In this document: piece after piece, positions 32,976 through 41,795 of the stretch
Layout: every line of letters begins with the position of its first letter
Numbering within the stretch: the first letter of the stretch is position 1
Source of the DNA: an uncultured Gemmiger sp.
GTDB taxonomy: Bacteria > Bacillota > Clostridia > Oscillospirales > Ruminococcaceae
Assembly: GCA_944388215.1 (NCBI GenBank)
Contig: CALXHT010000001.1
Span: 267,056-331,055 of the forward strand
DNA: 64,000 bases
Direction of reading: 5' to 3'
The notes under the pieces: generated by a model
Databases searched by the model: none
The model's input: only the letters and a program-made list of their open reading frames with translations
What the model was told of the DNA's origin: nothing
Translations under genes and position numbers: made by a program

Positions 32976-33608
32976 ATGAAAATGATCCTTTTGGGCGCCC
33001 CTGGCGCCGGGAAGGGTACTCAGGCCGAAATCCTCTGCGATAAGCTGGGTATCCCCACCATCTCGACCGGTAATATTCTGCGTGCTGCCGTCAAGGAAGG
33101 CACGCCTATGGGCCAAAAGGCGAAGAGCTTTATGGACGCAGGTGCTCTGGTGCCGGACGATGTCATCGTCGGCATCGTGAAGGAGCGCCTGGCGCAGCCC
33201 GACTGTGCCAACGGATTCATCCTGGACGGCATGCCGCGCACCATTGCACAGGGCGAGGCCCTGGAGCAGATGGGCGTGGAGATCGACAAGGTGATCAACC
33301 TGGTGGTTGCCGATGAGGCGATCATCCAGCGTATGTCCGGCCGCCGCGTCTGCGCCAACTGCGGAGCAAGCTATCATATCATCAACAAACCCAGCGCCAA
33401 AGAGGGCGTGTGTGACCGCTGCGGCGGTGAGCTGGTCATCCGCAAGGACGATGAGCCCGCCACTGTGCTGGACCGGCTGAAAGCCTATCACGAGCAGACC
33501 GAGCCGCTGGTGGAATTCTACCGGCAGCGCGGCAAGCTCGTCGAGGTTCCCGACCAGGGTTCCATCGAGGCCACCACCGCGTTCCTTCTCAAGCTTTTGG
33601 AGGCTTAA
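32976..33608 (+). CDS. adk: Adenylate kinase
   Basis: A 210-residue enzyme catalysing AMP + ATP = 2 ADP. The P-loop is GAPGAGKGTQ (residues 7-16), the AMP-site segment is ISTGNILRAAVKEGT and the lid follows VCANCGASYH...GVCDRCGG, four cysteines that bind structural zinc as in Gram-positive adenylate kinases. DGMPRTIAQGEAL carries the conserved FPRT-like segment with Met for Phe. It lies 15 nt after secY. Confidence 0.98.
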   Translation: MKMILLGAPGAGKGTQAEILCDKLGIPTISTGNILRAAVKEGTPMGQKAKSFMDAGALVPDDVIVGIVKERLAQPDCANGFILDGMPRTIAQGEALEQMGVEIDKVINLVVADEAIIQRMSGRRVCANCGASYHIINKPSAKEGVCDRCGGELVIRKDDEPATVLDRLKAYHEQTEPLVEFYRQRGKLVEVPDQGSIEATTAFLLKLLEA

Positions 33609-33615
33609 TTCATCC

Positions 33616-34389
33616 ATGATCCAAATCAAGAATGCCGTCGAACTGGAAAAGATGCGGAAAGCCTGTGCCATCAGCGCGGCTGCACTGAAGGCCGGCGGCG
33701 AAGCGATCGAGCCTGGTATCACCACGGCGGAGATCGACAAAATCATCTACGACTTTATCGTGCGCCACGGTGCAAGACCCAACTTCCTGCACCTGTACGG
33801 CTTCCCGGCCACGGCGTGCATCAGTGTGAATGACACCGTCATTCACGGCATCCCCAACCGGCAGCAGCAGATCCGCCCCGGCGACATCGTTTCGATTGAC
33901 ACCGGCTGCAAGATCGACGGCTTCAACGGCGACAACGCCTGCACCTACGGGTGCGGCAAGCTGGACCTGGAAGCCCAGCGGCTGCTGGATGTGACCAAGG
34001 AAAGCCTGCACCGCGGCATCGCCATGGCGCTGGCCGGCAACCGGATCGGGGATGTGGGCCATGCGGTTCAGGCGTATGTCGAGGAGAACGGCTTCTCGGT
34101 GGTGCGCAGCTTTGTCGGCCACGGCGTCGGCAAGGAACTGCACGAGGACCCGGAAGTGCCCAACTACGGCACCCCCGGCCGTGGCCAGCGCCTGGTGCCC
34201 GGCATGTGCATCGCCATCGAACCGATGGTCTGCCAGCACAAGTACGCGGTAAAGACGTTAAAGGACGGCTGGACGGTCAAAACCGTTGACGGCGGCCTGG
34301 CGGCTCACTTTGAGCACACCGTCGCCATCACGACGGCCGGTGCCGAGATCCTGACCCACGGCTGGGAGGAACCCGGATGGACTTTGTAA
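33616..34389 (+). CDS. map: Methionine aminopeptidase type I
   Basis: A 257-residue enzyme that removes initiator Met. Metal ligands are visible in SIDTGCKIDGFNGDNACTY (two Asp), FVGHGVGKELHEDP (His), CIAIEPMV (Glu) and the later HTVAIT segment. The ATG at 33616 has only a weak GGAGG inside adk. It overlaps the KOW gene by 13 nt. Confidence 0.97.
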   Translation: MIQIKNAVELEKMRKACAISAAALKAGGEAIEPGITTAEIDKIIYDFIVRHGARPNFLHLYGFPATACISVNDTVIHGIPNRQQQIRPGDIVSIDTGCKIDGFNGDNACTYGCGKLDLEAQRLLDVTKESLHRGIAMALAGNRIGDVGHAVQAYVEENGFSVVRSFVGHGVGKELHEDPEVPNYGTPGRGQRLVPGMCIAIEPMVCQHKYAVKTLKDGWTVKTVDGGLAAHFEHTVAITTAGAEILTHGWEEPGWTL

Positions 34390-34628
34390 GAGGTCAGCTG
34401 GTACGCTCCAAGGCCGGACGGGACAAGTCCCGCACGTTGGCTGTTTTGGCTGTGGACGGGCCGATGCTCTGGCTGGCGGACGGAAACCTGCGCAAGGTAG
34501 GGGACCCGAAGCGGAAAAAGGCCAGACATGTGGCGCCCACGACCACTGTTCTTGCGAACGAGCTTCTGAAAAGCGATCAATCACTCAGTGATGCCATTGC
34601 CGCCTATGATGCGGCGCGCGCAGACTGA
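34377..34628 (+). CDS. KOW-domain RNA-binding protein (L14e-like)
   Basis: An 83-residue protein with an N-terminal KOW motif ([20 protein letters not shown]) like the archaeal and eukaryotic L14e/L27e fold. It is regularly found between map and infA in Firmicutes and is thought to bind RNA; its role is unknown. The start at 34377 lies inside map, preceded by GGGAGGAA, so expression is coupled. Confidence 0.88.
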   Translation: MDFVRGQLVRSKAGRDKSRTLAVLAVDGPMLWLADGNLRKVGDPKRKKARHVAPTTTVLANELLKSDQSLSDAIAAYDAARAD

Positions 34629-34654
34629 CGGAACCCTTCAAGGAGGCAATCAGC

Positions 34655-34894
34655 TTGTCTAAAGAAGATGTCATTGAAGTAGAAGGTATCGTACGGGAGG
34701 CCATGCCCAACACCGTGTTCAAGGTGGAGCTGCTCAACACCAAAGACGGCAAACCCAACGGACACACCGTGCTGGCACACATTTCCGGTAAGCTGCGGAC
34801 CAACTTTATCCGTATTTTGCCCGGCGACAAAGTCACGATGGAAATGTCACCCTACGACCTGACCAAGGCCCGGATCACCTGGCGTTCCAAGTAA
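34655..34894 (+). CDS. infA: Translation initiation factor IF-1, with loop insertion
   Basis: A 79-residue S1/OB-fold factor binding the 30S A site. [40 protein letters not shown] and the final [15 protein letters not shown] are canonical. Standard bacterial IF-1 is about 72 residues; the extra length is an insertion of about seven residues ([13 protein letters not shown]) in the strand 2-3 turn. The start is TTG at 34655 with CAAGGAGG 10 nt upstream; no ATG is available. TTG may keep IF-1 levels low. Confidence 0.96.
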   Translation: MSKEDVIEVEGIVREAMPNTVFKVELLNTKDGKPNGHTVLAHISGKLRTNFIRILPGDKVTMEMSPYDLTKARITWRSK

Positions 34895-34933
34895 AATTGA
34901 ATCGCCTTGTGTTTTGAAAAGGAGGTTAACATC

Positions 34934-35047
34934 ATGAAGGTAAAACCTTCCGTGAAACCCATTTGCGAGAAGTGCAAGGTCATCAAGCGCAAAGGTCGCG
35001 TGATGGTCATCTGCTCCAATCCGAAGCATAAGCAGCGTCAGGGCTAA
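34934..35047 (+). CDS. rpmJ: 50S ribosomal protein L36
   Basis: A 37-codon gene: [20 protein letters not shown] and a remainder ending NPKHKQRQG. The zinc ligands Cys11, Cys14, Cys27 and His32 are all present, making it the zinc-binding C+ form. AAAGGAGG precedes the ATG. It has the normal infA-rpmJ-rpsM position. Confidence 0.98.
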   Translation: MKVKPSVKPICEKCKVIKRKGRVMVICSNPKHKQRQG

Positions 35048-35161
35048 AGGTCCGCGGAGCCAATCCGCGGAAACCGTACCCAAAACGCTTGGGGGCCAAG
35101 TGCGTAGATTCCCGGCGCAGGCCCCGACTAGGACATGGGATGTTATCTATGGAGGTGCTTT
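35048..35161 (+). promoter_or_regulatory. rpmJ-rpsM spacer with hairpin
   Basis: This 114-nt spacer begins with a stem CCGCGG/CCGCGG (about 35053-35058 with 35066-35071) and a second GC-rich block near 35090-35125. In E. coli this point holds the S4-binding pseudoknot of the alpha operon. Similar control here is possible but I cannot confirm the fold. Confidence 0.4.
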
Positions 35162-35533
35162 ATGGCACGTATTGCTGGTGTTGATCTGCCTCGCGAGAAG
35201 CGGATCCAGGTTGGTCTGACTTATGTTTACGGTATTGGTCAGTCCACTGCCGACGAGATTCTCGCCGGAACCGGAATTAACCCTGATACCCGCGTCAAGG
35301 ACCTGACTTCCGACGAGGAAGCCAAGATCCGTGACTACATCGACAAAAACAACATCATGGTAGAGGGCGACCTGCGCCGCAACGTCGCGCTTGACATCAA
35401 GCGTCTGACCGAGATCCAGTGCTACCGTGGTGTGCGCCATCGCAAGGGCCTTCCCTGCCGCGGCCAGCGCACCAAGACCAATGCGCGTACCTGCAAAGGT
35501 CCCAAGCGCACCGTCGCGAACAAAAAGAAGTAA
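35162..35533 (+). CDS. rpsM: 30S ribosomal protein S13
   Basis: A 123-residue S13 (uS13), which bridges subunits and contacts P-site t[23 protein letters not shown], the helix-two-turn-helix and the basic tail [20 protein letters not shown] are typical. The ATG at 35162 follows TGGAGG; upstream in-frame codons lie in the spacer. Confidence 0.98.
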   Translation: MARIAGVDLPREKRIQVGLTYVYGIGQSTADEILAGTGINPDTRVKDLTSDEEAKIRDYIDKNNIMVEGDLRRNVALDIKRLTEIQCYRGVRHRKGLPCRGQRTKTNARTCKGPKRTVANKKK

Positions 35534-35547
35534 GGAGGAACTGAGAC

Positions 35548-35952
35548 ATGGCTGCTAACAAAGCTACTGCGGCAAAAACCCGCACTAAGAAAAGAGAGCG
35601 CAAGAACATCAGCGCCGGTGCTGCTCACATTCAGAGCACGTTCAACAACACCATCGTGACCATCACCGATACCCAGGGCAACACCGTTTCCTGGTGCAGC
35701 ACTGGTGCGCTGAACTTCCGCGGTTCTCGTAAGAGCACCCCTTACGCCGCCCAGAGCGCTGCCGAGGTCGCCGCCAAGGCTGCCATCGAGCATGGCATGA
35801 AGACCGTCGAGGTCTACGTCAAGGGCCCCGGTTCCGGCCGTGAAAGCGCCATCCGCGCCCTGCAGGCAACCGGTCTGGAAGTCACCATGATCCGTGACGT
35901 GACTCCCATTCCCCACAATGGCTGCCGCCCGCCCAAACGCCGCCGCGTTTGA
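35548..35952 (+). CDS. rpsK: 30S ribosomal protein S11
   Basis: A 134-residue S11 (uS11) of the platform. [37 protein letters not shown] and the C-terminal [18 protein letters not shown] are diagnostic. The Shine-Dalgarno is AAGGAGG. Confidence 0.98.
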   Translation: MAANKATAAKTRTKKRERKNISAGAAHIQSTFNNTIVTITDTQGNTVSWCSTGALNFRGSRKSTPYAAQSAAEVAAKAAIEHGMKTVEVYVKGPGSGRESAIRALQATGLEVTMIRDVTPIPHNGCRPPKRRRV

Positions 35953-35972
35953 TTGAAAGGAGAATTTGAGTT

Positions 35973-36575
35973 ATGGCTAAAAATACCCAACCGATCGCCA
36001 AGCGTTGCCGTGCTCTCGGCATTTCTCCTGCTGTTATGGGTTACGGCAAGAAGACCACCAATCGTAACCCCGGCGGCCAGATGAGAAAGAAGAAGAGCGA
36101 GTACGCCACCCAGCTCAACGAGAAGCAGAAGGTCAAGTTCGTCTACGGTATCCTGGAAAAGCAGTTCCATACCTACTACGAGACCGCTACCCGTATGCCC
36201 GGTCAGACCGGTGTCAACCTGCTGGTTCTGGTCGAGCGCCGTCTCGACAACGTCGTCTACCGTCTGGGCTTTGCCAAGACCCGCCGCGACGCTCGTCAGC
36301 TGGTTTCCCACAACCATTTCACTGTCAATGGCAAGCGTGTCAACATCCCCTCTTACCTGGTTAAGCCGGGCGATGTGATCGAAGTCATCGAGTCCAGCCG
36401 TTCCTCCACCAAGTTCAGCAAGCTGCTGGGCGAGGATGCTCCTGTCGTGCTGCTGCCCTCCTGGCTGGAGCGTGACAAGAACGCTCTGAAGGGCACCGTT
36501 GTGAAGATGCCCGTTCGCGAGGACATCGATGTGCCCATCGCTGAGCACCTCATCGTCGAGTTGTACTCCAAGTAA
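35973..36575 (+). CDS. rpsD: 30S ribosomal protein S4
   Basis: A 200-residue S4 (uS4), a primary 16S binder and alpha-operon regulator in E. coli. It begins RCRALGISPAVMGYGKK and has the S4 RNA-binding fold ERRLDNVVYRLGFAKTRRDA (about residues 88-107). The N-terminal zinc Cys cluster of some S4 proteins is absent, so this is the C- form. It sits inside the operon, unlike the detached rpsD of Bacillus. Confidence 0.98.
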   Translation: MAKNTQPIAKRCRALGISPAVMGYGKKTTNRNPGGQMRKKKSEYATQLNEKQKVKFVYGILEKQFHTYYETATRMPGQTGVNLLVLVERRLDNVVYRLGFAKTRRDARQLVSHNHFTVNGKRVNIPSYLVKPGDVIEVIESSRSSTKFSKLLGEDAPVVLLPSWLERDKNALKGTVVKMPVREDIDVPIAEHLIVELYSK

Positions 36576-36610
36576 TCCTCTTAGCAATTTTCTACGATTT
36601 TTCCAACCTG

Positions 36611-36632
36611 ACTGGCGCCTTGCGGTGCCAGT
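36611..36632 (+). repeat. Hairpin before rpoA
   Basis: The stem ACTGGCGCC/GGTGCCAGT (36611-36619 with 36624-36632) has a 4-nt loop and no T run. It lies just upstream of the rpoA Shine-Dalgarno and may tune mRNA stability or translation. Confidence 0.55.
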
Positions 36633-36650
36633 GAAACAAGGAGGGTTTTT

Positions 36651-37610
36651 ATGATGGAGATCGAACGCCCCAAGATCGAAACGGCCAGCCTTTCCCCGGA
36701 TGGTCGCTACGGTAAGTTCGTCGTCGAGCCGCTGGAGCGCGGTTTCGGCACGACCTTGGGCAACAGCTTGCGTCGTGTGCTTCTGTCCTCTCTGCCCGGT
36801 GTGGCTGTCACCAGCGTCAAGATTGACGGTGTGGTGCACGAGTTTTCCACCATCGAGGGCGTACGGGAGGACGTGACCGAGATCGTCCTGAACCTGAAGG
36901 GCATTGCCGCCAAGATCTACGGCGATGGCCCCAAGACCGTCCGTGTTGAGGCCGTTGGTCCCTGTGAACTCATTGCCGGCGCCATCAAGGGCGGCGATGA
37001 CCTGGAAATCCTCAATCCCGAGTGGCATATCGCCACCCTGGGCGAGGGTGCCAAGCTGGTCATGGAGCTGACCTTCGACAAAGGCCGTGGCTATGTCCCC
37101 GCGGAGCGCAACAAACTGGCGCTGATCGAGAAGAACGACATCAGCACCCTGCCGGTGGACAGCATCTATACCCCCGTGCTCAAAGCCAACTACACCGTGG
37201 ATCACACCCGTGTAGGCCAGATCACCGACTATGACAAGCTCATCATCGAGGTCTGGACGGACGGCACCTGCAATGCGCAGGAAGCCCTGAGCCTGGCGGC
37301 CCGTGTGCTGACCGAGCATCTGAACCTGTTTGTCAACCTCTGCGATGAGACCGGCGAGACCGAGATCATGGTGGACAACGACGATCAGGGCCGTGAGAAG
37401 GCGCTGGAGATGACGATTGAAGAGCTGGATCTGAGCGTCCGTTCCTTCAACTGCCTCAAGCGCGCCGGCATCAACACGGTGGGCGACCTCATCAACAAGA
37501 GCGAAGACGAAATGATGAAGGTCCGCAATCTGGGCCGCAAGAGCCTGGAAGAAGTCATGGCCAAGCTGGACAGCCTTGGTTTCTCTCTGACCAAGGACGA
37601 TGAAAACTAA
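36651..37610 (+). CDS. rpoA: DNA-directed RNA polymerase alpha subunit
   Basis: The 319-residue alpha subunit has an assembly domain ([20 protein letters not shown] near residue 23-42, residues about 1-230) and a C-terminal DNA-binding domain after an acidic linker ([20 protein letters not shown] and [11 protein letters not shown]). Two adjacent ATGs (36651, 36654) follow AAGGAGGG; the second gives the usual MEIERPK start. The spacing after rpsD is 75 nt with a hairpin. Confidence 0.98.
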   Translation: MMEIERPKIETASLSPDGRYGKFVVEPLERGFGTTLGNSLRRVLLSSLPGVAVTSVKIDGVVHEFSTIEGVREDVTEIVLNLKGIAAKIYGDGPKTVRVEAVGPCELIAGAIKGGDDLEILNPEWHIATLGEGAKLVMELTFDKGRGYVPAERNKLALIEKNDISTLPVDSIYTPVLKANYTVDHTRVGQITDYDKLIIEVWTDGTCNAQEALSLAARVLTEHLNLFVNLCDETGETEIMVDNDDQGREKALEMTIEELDLSVRSFNCLKRAGINTVGDLINKSEDEMMKVRNLGRKSLEEVMAKLDSLGFSLTKDDEN

Positions 37611-37653
37611 CCCCCCGCGACACGCGGATACCAAGTATAAGGAGTGAAACGGA

Positions 37654-37995
37654 ATGCCCGGTACCAGAAAACTCGGTCGTACCACCGACAGCCGCAACGC
37701 CATGCTGCGCGCGATGGTGACCTATCTGTTTGAGAACGGCAAGATCGAGACCACCGTTACCCGCGCCAAGGAAGTTCGTTCCATGGCCGAGAAGATGGTC
37801 ACCCTCGGTAAGCAGGAAGATCTGCACGCAAAGCGTCAGGTTTTCTCCTACATCACCAAGGAGGACATTGCCAAGAAGGTCATCGATGAGTATGGCCCCA
37901 AGTACGCCGACCGTAACGGCGGCTACACCCGCATCTACAAGATCGGCCCCCGCCGCGGCGATGCCGCCGAGATGGCGATCATCGAACTGGTCTGA
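37654..37995 (+). CDS. rplQ: 50S ribosomal protein L17
   Basis: A 113-residue L17 (bL17). [40 protein letters not shown] and the C-terminal [20 protein letters not shown] are canonical. AAGGAG precedes the ATG. It is the last gene of the ribosomal operon and is followed by a strong terminator. Confidence 0.98.
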   Translation: MPGTRKLGRTTDSRNAMLRAMVTYLFENGKIETTVTRAKEVRSMAEKMVTLGKQEDLHAKRQVFSYITKEDIAKKVIDEYGPKYADRNGGYTRIYKIGPRRGDAAEMAIIELV

Positions 37996-38010
37996 TTGAC
38001 TGGTGTTTTG

Positions 38011-38045
38011 AGCAGCGTTTGCGTAACAGCAAGCGCTGTTTTTTT
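38011..38045 (+). terminator. Terminator of the ribosomal operon
   Basis: A 12-bp stem with two G-T pairs (38011-38022 with 38029-38040) and a 6-nt loop is followed by seven T residues. Confidence 0.92.
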
Positions 38046-38224
38046 GTTGTTTTGAGGCTTGCAGACCTGAAACCGGCACCGTAAAAACAGGGGAAAAAGG
38101 GCGAATGCAAATTTTTTGTAAAATCCGACAGAATTCTTGCAACAGCGCCTGAATATTCATATTTAAAATGCAGAAAATGCCAATTTTGTCGAAAATCTTG
38201 CGTGGCAGGGCTGATTTTGTACAG

Positions 38225-38239
38225 TCTGTGTGATACAAT
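38225..38239 (+). promoter_or_regulatory. Extended -10 promoter for the prs-like gene
   Basis: TGTGATACAAT carries a TGn extension and a TACAAT -10 (38234-38239), 74 bp upstream of the start. No good -35 is at 17 bp. The 313-nt gap 38000-38312 otherwise holds only the preceding terminator and AT-rich DNA. Confidence 0.5.
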
Positions 38240-38312
38240 ACTAATAAAAGGGGCTGTGTGCCCCCTGAAGACGAATAACAATTTTTATGATGGAAGTAAG
38301 GAGCAAACACGT

Positions 38313-39482
38313 ATGGCTGAACAAAATCTTGGCCCGCGCGATTTTTTTGCCAAAGAAGATGCAATTGCTGATCTGGGCTTGATCGCCTGCCCCGGTGCCG
38401 AAGAACTCTGCAAACTGGTGGATGGACACCTGGTCCGCTGGGCGCGTGAGGTCGGCATGGAAGTCGATTCGTTCATCATTCCCTCCGATTGCCCGCGTTT
38501 TCAGTCCGGCGACGCCAAAGGCCTGGTAAAGGCCTCCACCCGCGGCGATGACCTGTATATCTTCGTGGATCCGGGCAACTACAGTGTTACCTATCAGCTG
38601 TTCGGGTATGAGAATCATCTCTCGCCCGACGACCACTTCCAGAACCTGATGCGCCTGATCCAGGCTGTTTCCGGCCGTGCCCACCGCATCAGCGTCATCA
38701 TGCCCAGCCTGTACGGCGGCCGTCAGCATCGCCGCGTCAGCCGGGAGAGCCTGGACTGCGCCTTTGCGCTGCAGCAGCTGCGCGCCACCGGTGTGAAGAA
38801 CATCATCACCTTCGATGCCCATGACCCCCGCGTCATGAACGCCGTGCCCACCATGAGCTTCGACAACGTCATGCCCACCTATCAGGTGCTTAAGTGCCTG
38901 CTGCACCATGTGCCGGATGTCAGCTTCCACAAGGACCACTTCATGATCGTCTCTCCCGATGAGGGCGCCATGAACCGCAACATGTACTATTCCAGCGTGC
39001 TGGGCTGCAACCTGGGCATGTTCTACAAGCGCCGCGACTACAGCCGTGTGGTCAACGGCCGCAACCCCATCGTGGCCCACGAGTACCTGGGCGAGAGCGT
39101 CAAGGGCAAGGATGTCTTCATTGCCGACGACATCATCGCCTCCGGCGAATCCATGCTGGATATCGCCTACGAGCTGAAGATGCGCGGTGCCCGCAACATC
39201 TTCACCTGCGCCACCTTCCCGCTCTTCACCGCCGGCCTGGAGAAGTTCGACAAGGCCTACAACGACGGTATCCTCAAGGCGGTGCTGGGCACCAACCTGA
39301 CCTACCGCAAGCCCGAACTGCTGGAGCGCGAGTGGTACTACGACGTGGATGTCTCCAAGTACACCGCCTACTTCATCGCGGCCATCAACCACGACAAGAG
39401 TGTTTCCAGCATCATCGACCCCATGACCAAGATCCGCGCGCTGCTGGAAAAGCACGGCATTCCCATGGGCGGTCAGGAATAA
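38313..39482 (+). CDS. prs: Ribose-phosphate pyrophosphokinase (long form)
   Basis: This 389-residue protein makes PRPP from ribose 5-phosphate and ATP for nucleotide, His and Trp synthesis. MPSLYGGRQHRRVSRESLDC corresponds to the ATP/catalytic RQDRK region, and FDAHDP to the conserved metal-site DLHA-type region. VFIADDIIASGESM is the PRPP-binding loop. It is about 70 residues longer than canonical 315-residue Prs and diverged in motifs, matching a subgroup seen in clostridia. The ATG at 38313 follows TAAGGAG. It is monocistronic with its own terminator. Confidence 0.85.
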   Translation: MAEQNLGPRDFFAKEDAIADLGLIACPGAEELCKLVDGHLVRWAREVGMEVDSFIIPSDCPRFQSGDAKGLVKASTRGDDLYIFVDPGNYSVTYQLFGYENHLSPDDHFQNLMRLIQAVSGRAHRISVIMPSLYGGRQHRRVSRESLDCAFALQQLRATGVKNIITFDAHDPRVMNAVPTMSFDNVMPTYQVLKCLLHHVPDVSFHKDHFMIVSPDEGAMNRNMYYSSVLGCNLGMFYKRRDYSRVVNGRNPIVAHEYLGESVKGKDVFIADDIIASGESMLDIAYELKMRGARNIFTCATFPLFTAGLEKFDKAYNDGILKAVLGTNLTYRKPELLEREWYYDVDVSKYTAYFIAAINHDKSVSSIIDPMTKIRALLEKHGIPMGGQE

Positions 39483-39497
39483 CCAAACGATACAATT

Positions 39498-39526
39498 CGG
39501 CTCGCGCAGGCGGGCCGATTTTGTTG
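39498..39526 (+). terminator. Terminator after the prs-like gene
   Basis: The 9-bp stem TCGGCTCGC/GCGGGCCGA (39498-39506 with 39511-39519) is followed by TTTTGTT. Confidence 0.8.
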
Positions 39527-39552
39527 CAGCAAGGCTGCAGACTGAGTATAAT
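39525..39552 (+). promoter_or_regulatory. Promoter of murD
   Basis: TTGCAG (39525-39530) and TATAAT (39547-39552) with a 16-bp spacer lie 39 bp upstream of the start. Confidence 0.7.
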
Positions 39553-39590
39553 AAGAGGGACGAAATTCAACAGCAGGGGAGAAATGTATC

Positions 39591-40988
39591 ATGCTGCCCA
39601 TTGAACAGTTGCAGGAATTGATTCACGGCAAGAAGGTTGCCTTTATCGGCGCAGGCGTGAGCCACAAGCGCTGCATCGAACAGTTTGTGGCGATGGGGGC
39701 CAAGGTGACCCTCTGCGACCAGAAGAAGAGCCTGGAGGACTTCGGCGACTATGCCGATACGCTGCGCCGCCTGCAGGTGAATCTGAGCCTGGGCGAACAC
39801 TATACCGACGGCTTTGCCGGCCAGGACATCATCATGCGCACGCCGGGCTACGAGTACTACAAGCCCGAGCTGCAGGCGGCCCTGAAGGCGGGAGCCATGG
39901 TCACCAGCGAGGTGGAGCTCTTCTTTGAGTTCTGCCCCTGCGAGATCATCGCCGTCACCGGTTCGGACGGCAAGACCACCACCACCACGCTGATCTCCAA
40001 GATGATGGAGGCAGCGGGCCGCAAGGTCTTCCTGGGTGGCAACATCGGTGCGGCCCTGCTGCCCCAGCTGGCCGATGTGACCCCCGACGCCGTGGCCGTG
40101 GTGGAGCTGTCCAGCTTCCAGCTCATCAGCATGCGCCGCAGCCCCAAGGTGGCGGTGGTCACCAACGTGACGCCCAACCATCTGGACCATCACAAGGATA
40201 TGCAGGAATACATCGACGCCAAGCGCAACATCCTGCTGTGGCAGGTGCCGCCCTGCCGTGCGGTGCTGGGCTATGAGAACGACATCACCCGGGGCATGCA
40301 GAAGGACTGCAAGGGTGAGCAGGTCTGGTTCACCCGCCTGCACGAGACCGACAACGGCGCTTTCCTGCGGGCGGAGGACGACATGCTCTGCTACGCCGGG
40401 AACGGCACCGTGACGCCGGTGGTCTCCCGCAAGGAGGTCAAACTGCGGGGCCTGCACAACGTGGAGAACCTGCTGGCGGCCATTGCGGCGGTGTGGGGCC
40501 GGGTGCCGGTGGAGGCCATGCATCAGGTGGCGTCCACCTTTACCGGTGTGGAACACCGCATCGAGCCGGTGCGCACGCTGGACGGCGTGACCTACTACAA
40601 CGACTCCATTGCCTCCAGCCCCACGCGGACCATCGCGGGGCTGCGCAGCTTTGATCAGAAGATCATCCTCATCGCCGGCGGCTACGACAAGAAGATCCCC
40701 TACGAGCCTCTGGCCCCCGAGATCCTGGCCCACGTCAAGACGCTGGTCCTCATGGGCGCCACCGCGCCGCGCATCGAGAAGGCCGTGCGGGAGCATCCCG
40801 ATTTTGCCGCCAGCGACCTGAAGATTGTCCATGCCGACAGCATGCAGGACGCCGTGGAGAAGGCCCGTGCCGCTGCGGTGCCGGGGGATGTGGTGAGCCT
40901 GTCGCCGGCGTCCGCCTCCTTTGACCTCTACCCCAACTTCGAGGTCCGCGGCCGCGACTTCAAGCGGATCGTCATGGCCCTGCAATAA
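39591..40988 (+). CDS. murD: UDP-N-acetylmuramoylalanine--D-glutamate ligase
   Basis: A 465-residue Mur ligase that adds D-Glu to UDP-MurNAc-L-Ala in peptidoglycan synthesis. The N-terminal Rossmann domain (KKVAFIGAGVSHKRC) binds UDP. The ATP loop GSDGKTTTTTLISKM (about residues 123-137), the NVTPNHLDHHKDMQEYIDAK segment and the C-terminal ligase domain with YYNDSIASSPTRT are all present. The start follows AGGGGAG. The GNAT gene follows after 24 nt, suggesting cotranscription. The other mur genes are elsewhere. Confidence 0.96.
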   Translation: MLPIEQLQELIHGKKVAFIGAGVSHKRCIEQFVAMGAKVTLCDQKKSLEDFGDYADTLRRLQVNLSLGEHYTDGFAGQDIIMRTPGYEYYKPELQAALKAGAMVTSEVELFFEFCPCEIIAVTGSDGKTTTTTLISKMMEAAGRKVFLGGNIGAALLPQLADVTPDAVAVVELSSFQLISMRRSPKVAVVTNVTPNHLDHHKDMQEYIDAKRNILLWQVPPCRAVLGYENDITRGMQKDCKGEQVWFTRLHETDNGAFLRAEDDMLCYAGNGTVTPVVSRKEVKLRGLHNVENLLAAIAAVWGRVPVEAMHQVASTFTGVEHRIEPVRTLDGVTYYNDSIASSPTRTIAGLRSFDQKIILIAGGYDKKIPYEPLAPEILAHVKTLVLMGATAPRIEKAVREHPDFAASDLKIVHADSMQDAVEKARAAAVPGDVVSLSPASASFDLYPNFEVRGRDFKRIVMALQ

Positions 40989-41012
40989 TCTATGACCCTG
41001 TAAGGAATCCCT

Positions 41013-41795
41013 ATGATTCAATCCGTTACCAACGCCACCCAGCGGGCCGAGTTTGCCCGCCGCATCCGCCGCCAACCATACTTTGAGGCCACCATGGGCA
41101 CCCACTGTGCGCTGTTCGGGCAGCACCCGGCCAGCGGATGGTGCTTCTATCTGCTGCCCGGCAGGGGAGCCCTGGCGCTGCGGGGCGGTACCGCCACCCT
41201 CTGCGGAACACTTCCCCGGGGGGAGGCCGGGGAGGAGGCCACGGAGGAATTGGAGGGATTCCTGCGTTTTCTGGGGGTGGAGCGTCTGCTCTGCCCCCGC
41301 CCGGTTCTGCCGGGCTGGCAGCAGGAACCGCCCCTGCGGCTGTGGGAACTGCCCCGGGGAACGCAGCTGCCGCTGCCCGCCCCGCTCCCCGCGGCGCTGA
41401 CGCTGGCGGAACAGCCCGCCATGCTGCCGGTGAGCCGCCTGGTCTTCCCGGACAGCGAGGCGGAGCAGGAGGCCTTCTACACGCTGGCCTGCACCTCCAT
41501 CGCCCATGGAATCGGCTGCTGCCGGGCCCTGCTGGACGGCAGCACCCCGGTCTGCACAGTGGGCTGCTACGAGCAGAGCGACGCGGAAGCCTATCTCTCG
41601 GCGGGGGTGACGGCCCCCGAATGGCGGGGCAGGGGACTGGCCGGATGGCTCATCGTCCGGACGGCCAACGAGCTGGCCGGGCAGCGCACCGTCCGCTTTG
41701 CCAGTGCCCCGGAACTGGAGGCTTTCTACACCCGCCTGGGCTTCACGCCGGCGGGCAGGATACAACAATTTACACGGAAATGGGAAACAGTATGA
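41013..41795 (+). CDS. GNAT-family N-acetyltransferase
   Basis: A 260-residue protein. The C-terminal 110 residues form a GNAT domain with the acetyl-CoA loop region VTAPEWRGRGLAGWLI (Q/RxxGxG/A-type motif A) and a final FYTRLGFTPAGRIQ. The N-terminal ~130 residues are Pro/Leu-rich and unrecognised. The substrate is unknown. The stop overlaps the next start by 4 nt (ATGA), so it is coupled to the PLP enzyme downstream. Confidence 0.82.
   Translation: MIQSVTNATQRAEFARRIRRQPYFEATMGTHCALFGQHPASGWCFYLLPGRGALALRGGTATLCGTLPRGEAGEEATEELEGFLRFLGVERLLCPRPVLPGWQQEPPLRLWELPRGTQLPLPAPLPAALTLAEQPAMLPVSRLVFPDSEAEQEAFYTLACTSIAHGIGCCRALLDGSTPVCTVGCYEQSDAEAYLSAGVTAPEWRGRGLAGWLIVRTANELAGQRTVRFASAPELEAFYTRLGFTPAGRIQQFTRKWETV

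Noticed and set aside
31581..33746. A 721-codon minus-strand frame opposite secY and adk
   Set aside because: It is a His/Gln/Gly-rich shadow of secY and adk with no start context or motif.
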